Shown here piece after piece: positions 18,882-27,793 of a DNA stretch of 64,000 bases (position 1 is its first letter; each line of letters opens with the position of its first letter). Both the position numbers and the translations under genes were made by a program. The notes under the pieces were generated by a model, which was not told the DNA's origin, ran no database searches, and saw only the letters and a list, made by a program, of their open reading frames with translations. This DNA is from an uncultured bacterium (GTDB lineage: Bacteria > Bacteroidota > Bacteroidia > Bacteroidales > Bacteroidaceae), in NCBI GenBank assembly GCA_905214795.1, contig CAJMNM010000015.1:1-64000 (forward strand), in the 5' to 3' direction.

Positions 18882-19286
18882 CTAAAGATTTGCCTGTCGG
18901 GGCTCATCGTCTTGTCGTTCCACCATTTCGAGTATCTCTTTCAGTTCCTTATCCGATATATGTTCTTCTTTAACAAAGAAACGTACTAAAGAAGACAAAG
19001 AGCCTCCAAACAGATCATTTTTTACTTCGTTTAATACTTTTCGGGTATATTCCTGTTTCGTAACGAGAGGGTAATAACACTGGGCTTTTGTTCCTTTTAT
19101 TTTTTCAAATCCCACATATCCTTTATTGAGCAAGATTTTCATGAATGTGGCAACAGTTGTATAAACCGGTTTGTCATCGCCATATCCTTCAATTATTTCA
19201 GAAATAGTTCCCTTCATAGAAGGTAAACTCCAAAGAATATTCATGATTTTCATTTCTGCTTTAGTCAGTGTGCCTTGCTTTTTCAT
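18882..19286 (-). CDS. BlaI/MecI/CopY-family transcriptional repressor
   Basis: The 134-residue protein matches the family: a winged-helix N-terminus (LTKAEMKIMNILWSLPS, then VYTTVATFMKILLNKGYVGFEK) and a C-terminal dimerisation part (LFGGSLSSLVRFFVKE, ELKEILEMVE). It lies first in the operon with the M56 sensor. Such repressors bind their own promoter as dimers and are inactivated by proteolysis near the junction of the two domains. The promoter at 19317-19347 is the likely target. I could not define a convincing operator dyad. Confidence 0.9.
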   Translation of the reverse strand: MKKQGTLTKAEMKIMNILWSLPSMKGTISEIIEGYGDDKPVYTTVATFMKILLNKGYVGFEKIKGTKAQCYYPLVTKQEYTRKVLNEVKNDLFGGSLSSLVRFFVKEEHISDKELKEILEMVERQDDEPRQANL

Positions 19287-19316
19287 ATATCTATAATATT
19301 AGTAATCACATAAGGC

Positions 19317-19347
19317 AAATGTATATTTAAAGATTTGGAAAAACAAA
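19317..19347 (-). promoter_or_regulatory. Bacteroidales promoter for the blaI/M56 operon
   Basis: On the minus strand TTTG (19344-19347), 19 bp, TACATTTG (19317-19324): a perfect match. The rest of the 19287-19734 gap has no gene I can support. Confidence 0.8.
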
Positions 19348-19734
19348 CCAAGTGAGCATTTCTTTTCTCAGGAACTTTCTTTTTAACTTCTATTATTAGT
19401 AATTGGCTGCTCAGTCTCGTTCAGAAGCGTTACATAATTTATTTTAAAGGAAAATTGGTTCTGACAAAATGAGCTTTATTATTATGATGACGGAAATCAG
19501 CAAATTTATGGTGCGTGGTTGTCTGTTAAGGTAATATTTCATAAATTTGTAAAGTGTTGTTAACCGGAAGTTGGTCTGTTGTAGTATGAGAAACAGAGTT
19601 GATGATATTTTCTGTTGGTAATCAGCCGTAATTTGAATACGTCGCAGTGTCCTGTCTCCGGAAAACTCCTTGTGGGCATCTCCTTTCACGATAAGAATAT
19701 ATTATTATTTGAATTATATTAAATTGATTGGTTT

Positions 19735-21738
19735 ATGAAAATGAATGTGTTTTTTTGCGGTTGGTCGGCAAGACTGTTGGCTGCGGCCGTAGGCGTGATG
19801 TCAGTATGGTCGTCGGAGCTGGCTGCACAGAAAGAACTGGTGACGAGTCCCGATGGACAGACCTTTTTGAAGGTTGAATTGAATGACGGAAAATTAAGCT
19901 ATACGGCAGGATATTACGAGACCGTAAAAAAAGAGAAAAAAGAGGTCGTTATGTTGGAGAAATCTCCGTTGGGTATAATTACCAATATTGGCGATTTTAG
20001 TCAGAACATGACCTGGACTGCGGCTGATAAAGGCGAAACAGCACGTAGCTTTTCGTTGACACGCAGTAAGGTGAGTCATGTAGATTATAAGGCCAATACT
20101 TTGGCGGTCTCATTAAAGAATTCAAAGAAACAAGATTTAACGGTAAGATTTTCTGTGAGTGATAATAATATTGCTTTCAGATATGAGGTGCCTCAACAGG
20201 GAGAAACCGCTTGTTTGATCGTTGAAAAAGAAGTTACCGGTTTTGATTTCCCTGTTACAACAACAACTTTTATTTGTCCCCAGTCGGATGCTCAAATCGG
20301 ATGGAAAAGAACCAAGCCGAGCTACGAGGAAGAATATAAGGCAGACGAACCGGTAGGAACACCATCTAAATATGGCCAAGGTTATACTTTCCCGTGTTTG
20401 TTCCATGAAGGAGACAATGGCTGGGTCTTAGTAAGTGAGACCGGTGTGACGGGAGATTATTGTGCTTCTCATCTGAGTGATGCTACATCAGATGGACTTT
20501 ATACAATTGCTTTCCCTATGCCGGGAGAAAACAACGGCTTCGGCAGTACCGGTGCGCAGATGGGATTGCCGGGCGCGACTCCATGGCGTACGATTACATT
20601 GGGTAAGACTTTGAAGCCGATAGTTGAAACCACTGTACAGTTTGCGGTGGTTGATCAGCTTTATGAGCCTTCTGTTGAATATAAGCCGGGACGTGCAAGT
20701 TGGTCATGGATTGTATGGCAGGATGCCAGCATGTGTTATGACGACCAGATTGCGTTTATCGATTTGGCTGCGAACATGGGCTGGGAGTACATCCTGATGG
20801 ATGCTTTGTGGGAAACCCAGGTAGGACGTGACAGAATGGAAAAGCTTTTCAGTTATGCGCAGAGTAAAGGTATTGATGTCTTCTTGTGGTATAACTCAAA
20901 CGGAGGGTGGAATGATGCTCCGCAGGATGTAAAACACAGAATGGATAATCCTATTGTGAGAAAAGAAGAAATGAAATGGCTGAAGAAGCATAACATAAAA
21001 GGTTTGAAGGTTGATTTCTTTGGAGGCGACAAACAGGAAACCATGCGTTTGTATGAAGCTATATTGAGTGACGCGAATGATTATGGGCTGCAAATTATTT
21101 TCCACGGATGTACGTTGCCGCGTGGTTGGGAGATGATGTATCCTAATTATTGTGCAAGCGAGGCAGTATTGGCAAGTGAGAATATCGTATTCCAACAGCA
21201 TTTCTGTGATGAAGAGGCATTTAATGCCTGTCTGCATCCTTTTATCAGAAATACAGTCGGCAGCATGGATTTTGGCGGTACCTTCCTTAACAAGCGTTTG
21301 AATAGAAATAACGACGGAGGAACAACACGTCGTACTACAGATATTTTTGAATTGGCTACAGCAATCGTCTTCCAGAGTAGCGTGCAGAATTTTGCGCTTA
21401 CTCCCAATAATCTGACAGAGCAGCCGGCATTTGAGATTGATTTCATGAAAAATGTACCTACCACATGGGACGAAGTACGCTTCATTGACGGTTACCCGGG
21501 CAAGTATGTGGTAATAGCCCGCCGTCATGGCAGCGACTGGTATGTGGCTGCATTGAATGCTGAGAAAACCACGAAAGTCATTGAAGTAGAATTGCCGATG
21601 TTTGCCGGTCAGAAAGTGAAGTATTATCATGACGGAAAAGATGGTAAAACACCTTCTTTGGATGAAATTACAATTAAAAAGAATGGACGTTTAAAAATGA
21701 CTATACCAACTAATGGCGGAGCTATTGTTTGCAAGTAG
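19735..21738 (+). CDS. Glycoside hydrolase family 97 (retaining, alpha-galactosidase-type)
   Basis: The 667-residue protein has a signal peptide (about 1-31, ending SELAAQ), the GH97 N-terminal beta-domain, a catalytic barrel (about 320-590) and a C-terminal beta-domain. Diagnostic stretches are GQGYTFPCLFHEGDNGW, SWSWIVWQD, and KVDFFGGD. Asp427 in the last motif matches the nucleophile position of retaining GH97 enzymes, and Glu482 lies 55 residues on, the spacing of nucleophile and acid/base in the studied Bacteroides retaining alpha-galactosidase. Inverting alpha-glucosidases (SusB type) use Glu residues instead. So cleavage of an alpha-galactoside is likely but not proven. No SusC/SusD pair is adjacent. 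It converges on the large secreted protein at 22793. Confidence 0.9.
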   Translation: MKMNVFFCGWSARLLAAAVGVMSVWSSELAAQKELVTSPDGQTFLKVELNDGKLSYTAGYYETVKKEKKEVVMLEKSPLGIITNIGDFSQNMTWTAADKGETARSFSLTRSKVSHVDYKANTLAVSLKNSKKQDLTVRFSVSDNNIAFRYEVPQQGETACLIVEKEVTGFDFPVTTTTFICPQSDAQIGWKRTKPSYEEEYKADEPVGTPSKYGQGYTFPCLFHEGDNGWVLVSETGVTGDYCASHLSDATSDGLYTIAFPMPGENNGFGSTGAQMGLPGATPWRTITLGKTLKPIVETTVQFAVVDQLYEPSVEYKPGRASWSWIVWQDASMCYDDQIAFIDLAANMGWEYILMDALWETQVGRDRMEKLFSYAQSKGIDVFLWYNSNGGWNDAPQDVKHRMDNPIVRKEEMKWLKKHNIKGLKVDFFGGDKQETMRLYEAILSDANDYGLQIIFHGCTLPRGWEMMYPNYCASEAVLASENIVFQQHFCDEEAFNACLHPFIRNTVGSMDFGGTFLNKRLNRNNDGGTTRRTTDIFELATAIVFQSSVQNFALTPNNLTEQPAFEIDFMKNVPTTWDEVRFIDGYPGKYVVIARRHGSDWYVAALNAEKTTKVIEVELPMFAGQKVKYYHDGKDGKTPSLDEITIKKNGRLKMTIPTNGGAIVCK

Positions 21739-21808
21739 GTGATTCCGAAAAAAGACAATGTCATTGTAAATGGCTTAAACCATAAGCATGACATTATATT
21801 GTAAGCGT

Positions 21809-21850
21809 ATTACTCAACTGTTGACTGTTCAACAGTTGAGTAATATTTTT
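21809..21850 (+). terminator. Terminator after the GH97 gene
   Basis: ATTACTCAACTGTTG (21809-21823) and CAACAGTTGAGTAAT (21830-21844) form a perfect 15 bp stem with a 6-base loop, followed by a run of T residues. Confidence 0.9.
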
Positions 21851-22001
21851 TTATGCGATTAAAAGAGAAAAAGAAGCGGTAGAGTTTTAATAAGAATATT
21901 CATAATCCTTTGTATCCCGGTAAGGCGGTTGATGCATACGGAAGTCACATCTTATTTTACCCTCAGAAAGGTCATTATAAGCCACAATTAATAATTTCCT
22001 G

Positions 22002-22668
22002 AAAAACTCCTTCACTCCTTCACATCGCTCCTTAACGTGCTTGTTATCTGTATGATATGTGTGAAGGGTTGTCCTTCACATCCTTCACCGATATACTTGT
22101 GAGATGTAAATCGGCTTTTTTGAGACCATAACGTAGAAATTCAGTCAGAAAATCAGGATTTTTTATCCCGAAATTCATGATTTTCCGTCCGTTTTTTTCA
22201 GTCATCCCCGTAACCGTGCAGAAAAATATTCCGGTACGGTAACGGGCATCACCGTAACAGTGCGGAAAAATATTTGTAAAGTGCAGGATTGAATTCGTAA
22301 CCGTACAGAAAAAAACTCGTAACCGTATGCGTTTTATAAAACCGGAGGTGAATGTGAAGGACCGGTGAAGGAGATGTGAAGGATACCCCTTCACACTTAA
22401 CATGCTGTCTGTCTGTTGTTTGAATGGCATTGTGAAGGAGTAAGGGCAAAAAGTGAAAAAATACCTTTATAGGGAAAACGCGTGGGCGCGCGTGCGTGAT
22501 ATTTCCTTTCTATTCAACTCAGTACGTATGGCCAGGAAGAGGGAAAACGGTACGGAAAACTGCAAGATGTGACCGTATGCCTCCGAAATCAACCGAATGT
22601 TACCGAAAGTAACTATGATAGGTTCTGCTCTGTTGTATATTTGTATGAAAAATCAGGTTGTCATGGAG
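22002..22668 (+). repeat. Dispersed non-coding repeat, copy A (about 667 bp)
   Basis: This stretch aligns by eye almost end to end with the reverse complement of 59564-60220. Shared blocks include GTGCAGGATTGAAT, ACTCGTAACCGTATGCGTTT, GACCGGTGAAGGAGATGTG and TTTGAATGGCATTGTGAAGG. It is full of CCTTCAC/GTGAAGG words, and several CGTAACCGT words occur in the middle. The right end holds a perfect -7 box TATATTTG (22636-22643) and, about 20 bp on, ATGGAG (22663-22668), where similarity stops. No conserved reading frame covers it. It resembles the 5' flank of a mobile gene whose coding part is missing, but that is inference. It fills most of the 1 kb gap 21739-22792. Confidence 0.85.
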
Positions 22669-22683
22669 AAAATCAGCAAACAA

Positions 22684-22724
22684 AAAACTGAGGACAAACT
22701 TTTTGAAGTTTGGTCCTCAGTTTT
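22684..22724 (-). terminator. Terminator for the 1601-residue protein gene
   Basis: AAAACTGAGGACAAAC (22684-22699) pairs with GTTTGGTCCTCAGTTTT (22708-22724) with one bulge; a T run follows on the minus strand. It lies 68 bp past the gene's stop. Confidence 0.75.
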
Positions 22725-22792
22725 CAGGTTATTTCAATTCTTTATTGCCGCTATAATTTTATGAATAACGGATTGTGTTTGTCAATCACACT

Positions 22793-25700
22793 TTATTGAA
22801 CATGTACTTTCTTTCCGTTGATAATATAAATGCCGTCGGGCAACTTGTCAGTTATTTCTGCAGGAGAAACATGATGACGGATAAGCATGCCGTTTATATT
22901 GTGAATATCGGTATTGGCGTTGTCTGCCGAAACCGTATTGACTCCGGTTACCTCACCAATATGTGGCTTTAATGTGACAATACCTTCGGCATCGGCCGGT
23001 GCGGTAATATAACAGCGGAATGGAGACAGTTTGGTGTTTTCTGAGTCGGTTGCAATGAATTTGTCCGCATCAAGAATAAAATCGCCTTGTCTGATAGATG
23101 AGATTGGTTGGTATGTACCGTATAAGGTATAGCCGTCTTGGGTGATGACTGTTTTCATCTCCTGAGGAGTCGCGCTGATATTTATATCGTTTGCTGTAAT
23201 GTGGAGGTCTTCTCCTTGGGTTCCGGTTTGAAAGATGACAGGGGTGTTTGCCGGTAGTGATGATGATAGGGGCTGCACGGAAAGGTAAGCTTCATCTTTT
23301 GCGAAATTATCATTTACAACAGTTGCGGGTTGATATAAAATCACATCTTCCTCATTAATCATTGTCGCATTCAAGGCAAATGGTACAACAAGCGCTCCCC
23401 ATGTGCAGTCGTAGTCATGAGAGTAACGGTAACTGATTTTTGAAGCGGTAAAATCAGTCGGTGCGTAAAATGCTTTCTTGTCTGTCAATGTGAGATTCTG
23501 GCAAACGTATGTACCGTTCTCCTGTTTTACGATAATATTTTGCGCGTCCGGTGACGGTGTGAATTCCGGTGACTCAACGTATGCGATGGCATTATCCTCA
23601 AGTTCCATATTGCCGTTTTGCGTAATGAGAACTTTTGTCGGGGTTTCTGTACCGTTGTATACAGAGGCTTCAAATGTTTTGACTTCTTCCTTGCTGTATA
23701 AGCGCACGTTGTCAATATACAGACGGGTATTGTTGGCCGCACCGACAGAGGCAGTTGTCTTTAATCCCATGCTGATTGTTACCTCAGTAGGTTCGTCAAG
23801 AGTGAACGGGCAAACGATTTCTTCCCAGTTGTTGGCATATTGCGGATAGCGGTAGTCGCTCTTGCCGTTATAACTGATGCCGCAATAAGAATAATTGATG
23901 TTATCGCTGGTTGTGGTGATGATATCGTTTCCGGTATGTCTCATTTCGTTTGGGCAGACATATTGCATCAAAAACTTCAGCTTATATTCTCCGGCGGGGA
24001 GTGTTACTTTCTGAGTGATGCGGTTCAGTCCCGAATCCCAGGAGTTGAGAACGCTAAGGCAGCGTTCTCCGCAATTCTCGTTAATGGCCGGTTCGGCCAT
24101 TATGCTGGCAGAGTTTCCCACATTCGATGGAGAGACACAATACATGGTGGTGCTGTATGGCATGGAGTAGAGTACACAAAAGTTTGACCCTCCGGTGCTT
24201 ACCAGTTCATTGCCGTTGGTCCATCCTTCTATGGGAAGGATTTGTGCCCATTTACTGTTTACGGCAGGTACATCATTGATGTAACAAGGGTTGTAAGTTG
24301 TGCTGCCTAATGTAACAGAACCGGTTTTACCGTAAGTCTTGTCTTCTTCAAAACTGGGATTTTTCAGAAAAAGAGCGGTGACGTCGCGAAAGGATTCTTC
24401 GTCTTCTTTTATTTCGGTGTCCTCATATACGATGACACCGTTTTTTACGCTGACCAACACACATGAAGCCGATTTGACAGGTATTTCAGCATTTAAATTC
24501 TGACCATTATATAAGATTGTGACATTGGCGGTCTGTTCGCTGCTTCCGGCATTGTTGATGTAAGCCGCGCATGAGTCGTTTTCAGCCTGCCATGCCTGAA
24601 GGTCATTACCTTTGACAAACACACGCAATGAATTGGCTACACTATGATTAGCGTCACAGCGGAAGGTTGCTGAGGCTTTGTCTTCTTTAATGGTTGTGAT
24701 GGCTGTGAATACGGGTGCGCCGTTTTCTGTAGAAATGTCATTCAATGTGCATGAGATGTCTCCACAATAATTACTCATTAACAGATAGAGCGCGTTATCG
24801 GTATCTGTTACAATAACACCATTCCATCCCTCGGGAACTTTATTTGTCAAAGAGTAAATCTTTCCGGAAAGTTCTTTTGTCTGGTCTGCGTTGATGTTGC
24901 TGTAATATACGATGTGGCGACGGTCTACAATCTGATCTTTGGTGAAGTTTTGTATCTGGCTGTTGTATGAAGGGTAAATCTTTGCCAGATAAATAGAACT
25001 GTTAAGTTCACGGTTACCAAAGGCCATATTGTTTTCTGCGTCACTGGTAATGATACCTACCTGATTGTCAATGTTTACCCATTGACTCTTGAAATCTTTC
25101 AGTTGCTTGCCGTCACTTTGAAAACGTCCGTTGTCGTAATACAATGTTCTCTGTTCCTTTGTAAACGGATCGACACTGATTGCCATCAAGCCTCCCTGTT
25201 CTGAGGTAATTGTACCGCTGGTCTTTCCGACAACATAATCCATATAGATGAAGGCGTTGCCGGGAGTAGAGTAGAGCGTAAAGTTGTTTTCCAGACTGTT
25301 GTCGTTGGTTGACAGCTTGCCGTTCATGGTATAACTGTTACCTTCCAGATTATAGATTCCGCTGACAAGAGGTGAGGCGTTTGTGCCTTTACCGTTGACT
25401 GTGTACCATCCTATGATGTTACCGGTGTTGTTTGCCTTGTACGGCACAATGATTTTATTTTTGTCCGGATTGTTTGCTGCGATATATCCGGTATAGCTTT
25501 TCAGACCATTACTCCATGAGAATACACTGAAACGGTCTTTTGTGTTGGCCCGTACAATATTCTGGCTGGTAAATAGTTTGGCGGCCTCGTATTTTTTGCT
25601 GAAATCACTCCATGTTGTTGGTTGCAAATCGTTGGTTGAAGCCAGCTCATGCATCAGGTAGGTCATCATGACACGATGGCCTTCTACACCCATACGGCGC

Positions 25701-27598
25701 GGACCTATGTCACTGTTAAGCAACCAGCTTCCGTCGGACGTTGTTGTTTGTCTTGCCTTGATGTTTTTGTATGCCAGATTTTCCAGAAGCAAGGCATTGG
25801 GGTCGCGCAAGAAGCAGGCCGCTGTTGTATAACTTGTTATCTGGTCATAAAGGAACATACTCCAGTCGTTACCGTTTGGCATGGCCAGTTCACCGTCGGC
25901 AAGTGCCAACTGGCAGAGTACTTCGTCCATGACGTTTTGGTTATTATGCATCAGGGCATTTGTTTTCCATTTTTCGTTTTCACCTTGGAACAGTTTGAGC
26001 GCCAGATAGGATTCGCCAAGTTCCTGCATAACCACATTCTGGTATGAGGTGTGGAAATAGTTATGGTTCTGAAGTGTATAATCATCGTATAGGTTTTTGC
26101 CTTTGTATAAATCCTTTACGGTAGTCTGGTCGTATTCCGGATCTATAACGGTATTGTTGTTGGCATCGTCAATTTGAGAGTAGCAGTTAATCGCAAATTC
26201 GCGCAGACGTGCAAACCACTGCGGAGCTAACGCATCATTGGGGTACAGGCCGAGTGCGCATGCCAGGATATTGGTTTCCCATCCGTTTTCCTCGGCTTTT
26301 GTGTCGCCGTTGTAACCTGTAGGAATGCTGCGCTGAAGTTCATAATTACATTCGGCTTTAATCATGTTGTACACGTATGTTTTTTGTGCTTCGCTCAATT
26401 CGTCGCTGAGGAAATGTGAAGCGTATGCCAAAGACATGGCCCACAGTGAGCTTTCCCATACATGATCGTTTGAGCTGACAGAACCCCAGTAAGCGTTGTT
26501 GGATGTAATTTTAAACTTGTTAGCCTTATGGGTGGAATAGCCGAATACAAGAGATTTCATGGCCATATCCTTTACCTCGTCCCATGTCATGCCGGCGGGC
26601 AGAGTTACCTTATCCTTTCCATATTTGTATACAAATGCGCAAATCATGGAGAAATCGGCGTTTGTACGTACACCGTCTTCATTGTTTTGGCCGGCGCTGT
26701 TAGCCTTGAAGTAGCCACAGACTTCATTTTTGCTGTTAGGTGCCTCGCAGTTGTACCAAATGTTTTTTGCATATTGCATTGAGTTTGCAAGCATCTGGAG
26801 CAAATCTTTCTGCATGTCTGTTTCTGAAACGAAATCATGTGTGATGACGCCTTCTGTAGGTGATGAAACTTTGTCTTCTGTATCCCCTTCAATGACAGGT
26901 GCGTCCGGGTCATAACTACCGTCCGGTAATTTGGTCAGTTTGAAATTGTCATAAGCAATCTGACTGCCCCCGTTACCCCATGACACCTCAGCTGTAATGG
27001 TGATTTGGGTATCAGCGTCAACGATGAATTTAACGCTGTGTGTAGTCCATTCGGAGTTGGTCATGACATTACTGCTTCCTGCTTCGCAGATAAATGACGT
27101 ATTGCCCAAAGATTTATCGGCTTCATCGTAAATATTGATGTTTGCAGAAGTTATGGCGTTGTTTACGGCAAAAGCTTTTGTGACGAATGTTAGTTCGTAT
27201 TCGCCGGCCGCAAGTGTCTTGGTTGTGGTCTGTGACAATACAGATGATGCGCTTCCCCAGCCAAAACGTTGATAGTAAGCATAATCTCCATCTGCTATGG
27301 CTGTTTTTCCGAGATTATTGTCTGTATTGCATGCGGAGTTTATCAGTAATGATTTTCCTTCGCTTGGCGGAGTAATATTCCAACCGCTTGGTTTAATATT
27401 CCAACCGCGTAAATCTTCTTCTCCGTTGTTTGTAGGTTCTGTTACTTTGTCTTCTGAATCTTGGGTGCACAAACCGGCATCAGCTTCAAAAGACGGATTG
27501 TTGAGATAGGTTGCTGTCACATCTTCCTGAGCATACGACAATCCTGTGAGGCTGAGTGTACAACACAGCCCGATAAGTTTTGTAAATGATTGTTTCAT
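22793..27598 (-). CDS. Large secreted protein, putative polysaccharide-active enzyme with two carbohydrate-binding-like domains
   Basis: The 1601-residue product has a signal peptide (about 1-24, ending LSYAQE). Two similar beta-rich modules begin with YLNNPSFE (about 31-38) and FLKNPSFE (near 1080); each has a later GEYxLxF strand, as in galactose-binding-like modules of Bacteroidales enzymes. Between them, residues about 260-660 are helix-rich with aromatic motifs (WESSLWAMSLAYASHFL, NGWETNILACALGLYP, NHNYFHTSYQ, GVEGHRVMMTYLMHELA), like an (alpha/alpha) toroid of polysaccharide lyases or hydrolases; a beta-sandwich-like part follows. The end GIYIINGKKVHVQ resembles the tail of the C10 protease. 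I do not recognise the catalytic family. A perfect -7 box TATCTTTG lies at 27652-27659 (minus). The GH97 next door suggests glycan use, an inference. Confidence 0.7.
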   Translation of the reverse strand: MKQSFTKLIGLCCTLSLTGLSYAQEDVTATYLNNPSFEADAGLCTQDSEDKVTEPTNNGEEDLRGWNIKPSGWNITPPSEGKSLLINSACNTDNNLGKTAIADGDYAYYQRFGWGSASSVLSQTTTKTLAAGEYELTFVTKAFAVNNAITSANINIYDEADKSLGNTSFICEAGSSNVMTNSEWTTHSVKFIVDADTQITITAEVSWGNGGSQIAYDNFKLTKLPDGSYDPDAPVIEGDTEDKVSSPTEGVITHDFVSETDMQKDLLQMLANSMQYAKNIWYNCEAPNSKNEVCGYFKANSAGQNNEDGVRTNADFSMICAFVYKYGKDKVTLPAGMTWDEVKDMAMKSLVFGYSTHKANKFKITSNNAYWGSVSSNDHVWESSLWAMSLAYASHFLSDELSEAQKTYVYNMIKAECNYELQRSIPTGYNGDTKAEENGWETNILACALGLYPNDALAPQWFARLREFAINCYSQIDDANNNTVIDPEYDQTTVKDLYKGKNLYDDYTLQNHNYFHTSYQNVVMQELGESYLALKLFQGENEKWKTNALMHNNQNVMDEVLCQLALADGELAMPNGNDWSMFLYDQITSYTTAACFLRDPNALLLENLAYKNIKARQTTTSDGSWLLNSDIGPRRMGVEGHRVMMTYLMHELASTNDLQPTTWSDFSKKYEAAKLFTSQNIVRANTKDRFSVFSWSNGLKSYTGYIAANNPDKNKIIVPYKANNTGNIIGWYTVNGKGTNASPLVSGIYNLEGNSYTMNGKLSTNDNSLENNFTLYSTPGNAFIYMDYVVGKTSGTITSEQGGLMAISVDPFTKEQRTLYYDNGRFQSDGKQLKDFKSQWVNIDNQVGIITSDAENNMAFGNRELNSSIYLAKIYPSYNSQIQNFTKDQIVDRRHIVYYSNINADQTKELSGKIYSLTNKVPEGWNGVIVTDTDNALYLLMSNYCGDISCTLNDISTENGAPVFTAITTIKEDKASATFRCDANHSVANSLRVFVKGNDLQAWQAENDSCAAYINNAGSSEQTANVTILYNGQNLNAEIPVKSASCVLVSVKNGVIVYEDTEIKEDEESFRDVTALFLKNPSFEEDKTYGKTGSVTLGSTTYNPCYINDVPAVNSKWAQILPIEGWTNGNELVSTGGSNFCVLYSMPYSTTMYCVSPSNVGNSASIMAEPAINENCGERCLSVLNSWDSGLNRITQKVTLPAGEYKLKFLMQYVCPNEMRHTGNDIITTTSDNINYSYCGISYNGKSDYRYPQYANNWEEIVCPFTLDEPTEVTISMGLKTTASVGAANNTRLYIDNVRLYSKEEVKTFEASVYNGTETPTKVLITQNGNMELEDNAIAYVESPEFTPSPDAQNIIVKQENGTYVCQNLTLTDKKAFYAPTDFTASKISYRYSHDYDCTWGALVVPFALNATMINEEDVILYQPATVVNDNFAKDEAYLSVQPLSSSLPANTPVIFQTGTQGEDLHITANDINISATPQEMKTVITQDGYTLYGTYQPISSIRQGDFILDADKFIATDSENTKLSPFRCYITAPADAEGIVTLKPHIGEVTGVNTVSADNANTDIHNINGMLIRHHVSPAEITDKLPDGIYIINGKKVHVQ

Positions 27599-27651
27599 GA
27601 TTATAGATTAATAAAAGATATATTAGATGTTAGGTTATATAGTTGCAACTG

Positions 27652-27659
27652 CAAAGATA
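27652..27659 (-). promoter_or_regulatory. -7 promoter box for the 1601-residue protein gene
   Basis: TATCTTTG on the minus strand matches the Bacteroidales -7 consensus; no good TTTG is seen 19-20 bp upstream, so the promoter may need an activator. Confidence 0.5.
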
Positions 27660-27793
27660 TGATTTTTTTAGGAAAAAAACTTCTCAATTTAAATTTTTGT
27701 GAATCTTTACGATTAGTTCGGACAAATATGATTTGTCTGTTGCGAAAATCAGGCATTATGCTTAATTTTACGCTAATTTTAAATGCAAATGTT

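Noticed and set aside
19444..19689. 81-codon minus-strand ORF upstream of GH97
   Set aside because: No recognisable domain, biased low-quality composition, and it lies in the leader region of GH97 without a promoter of its own.
22044..22430. 128-codon minus-strand ORF
   Set aside because: It lies inside repeat copy A and is not kept open in copy B, so it is chance coding over a repeat.
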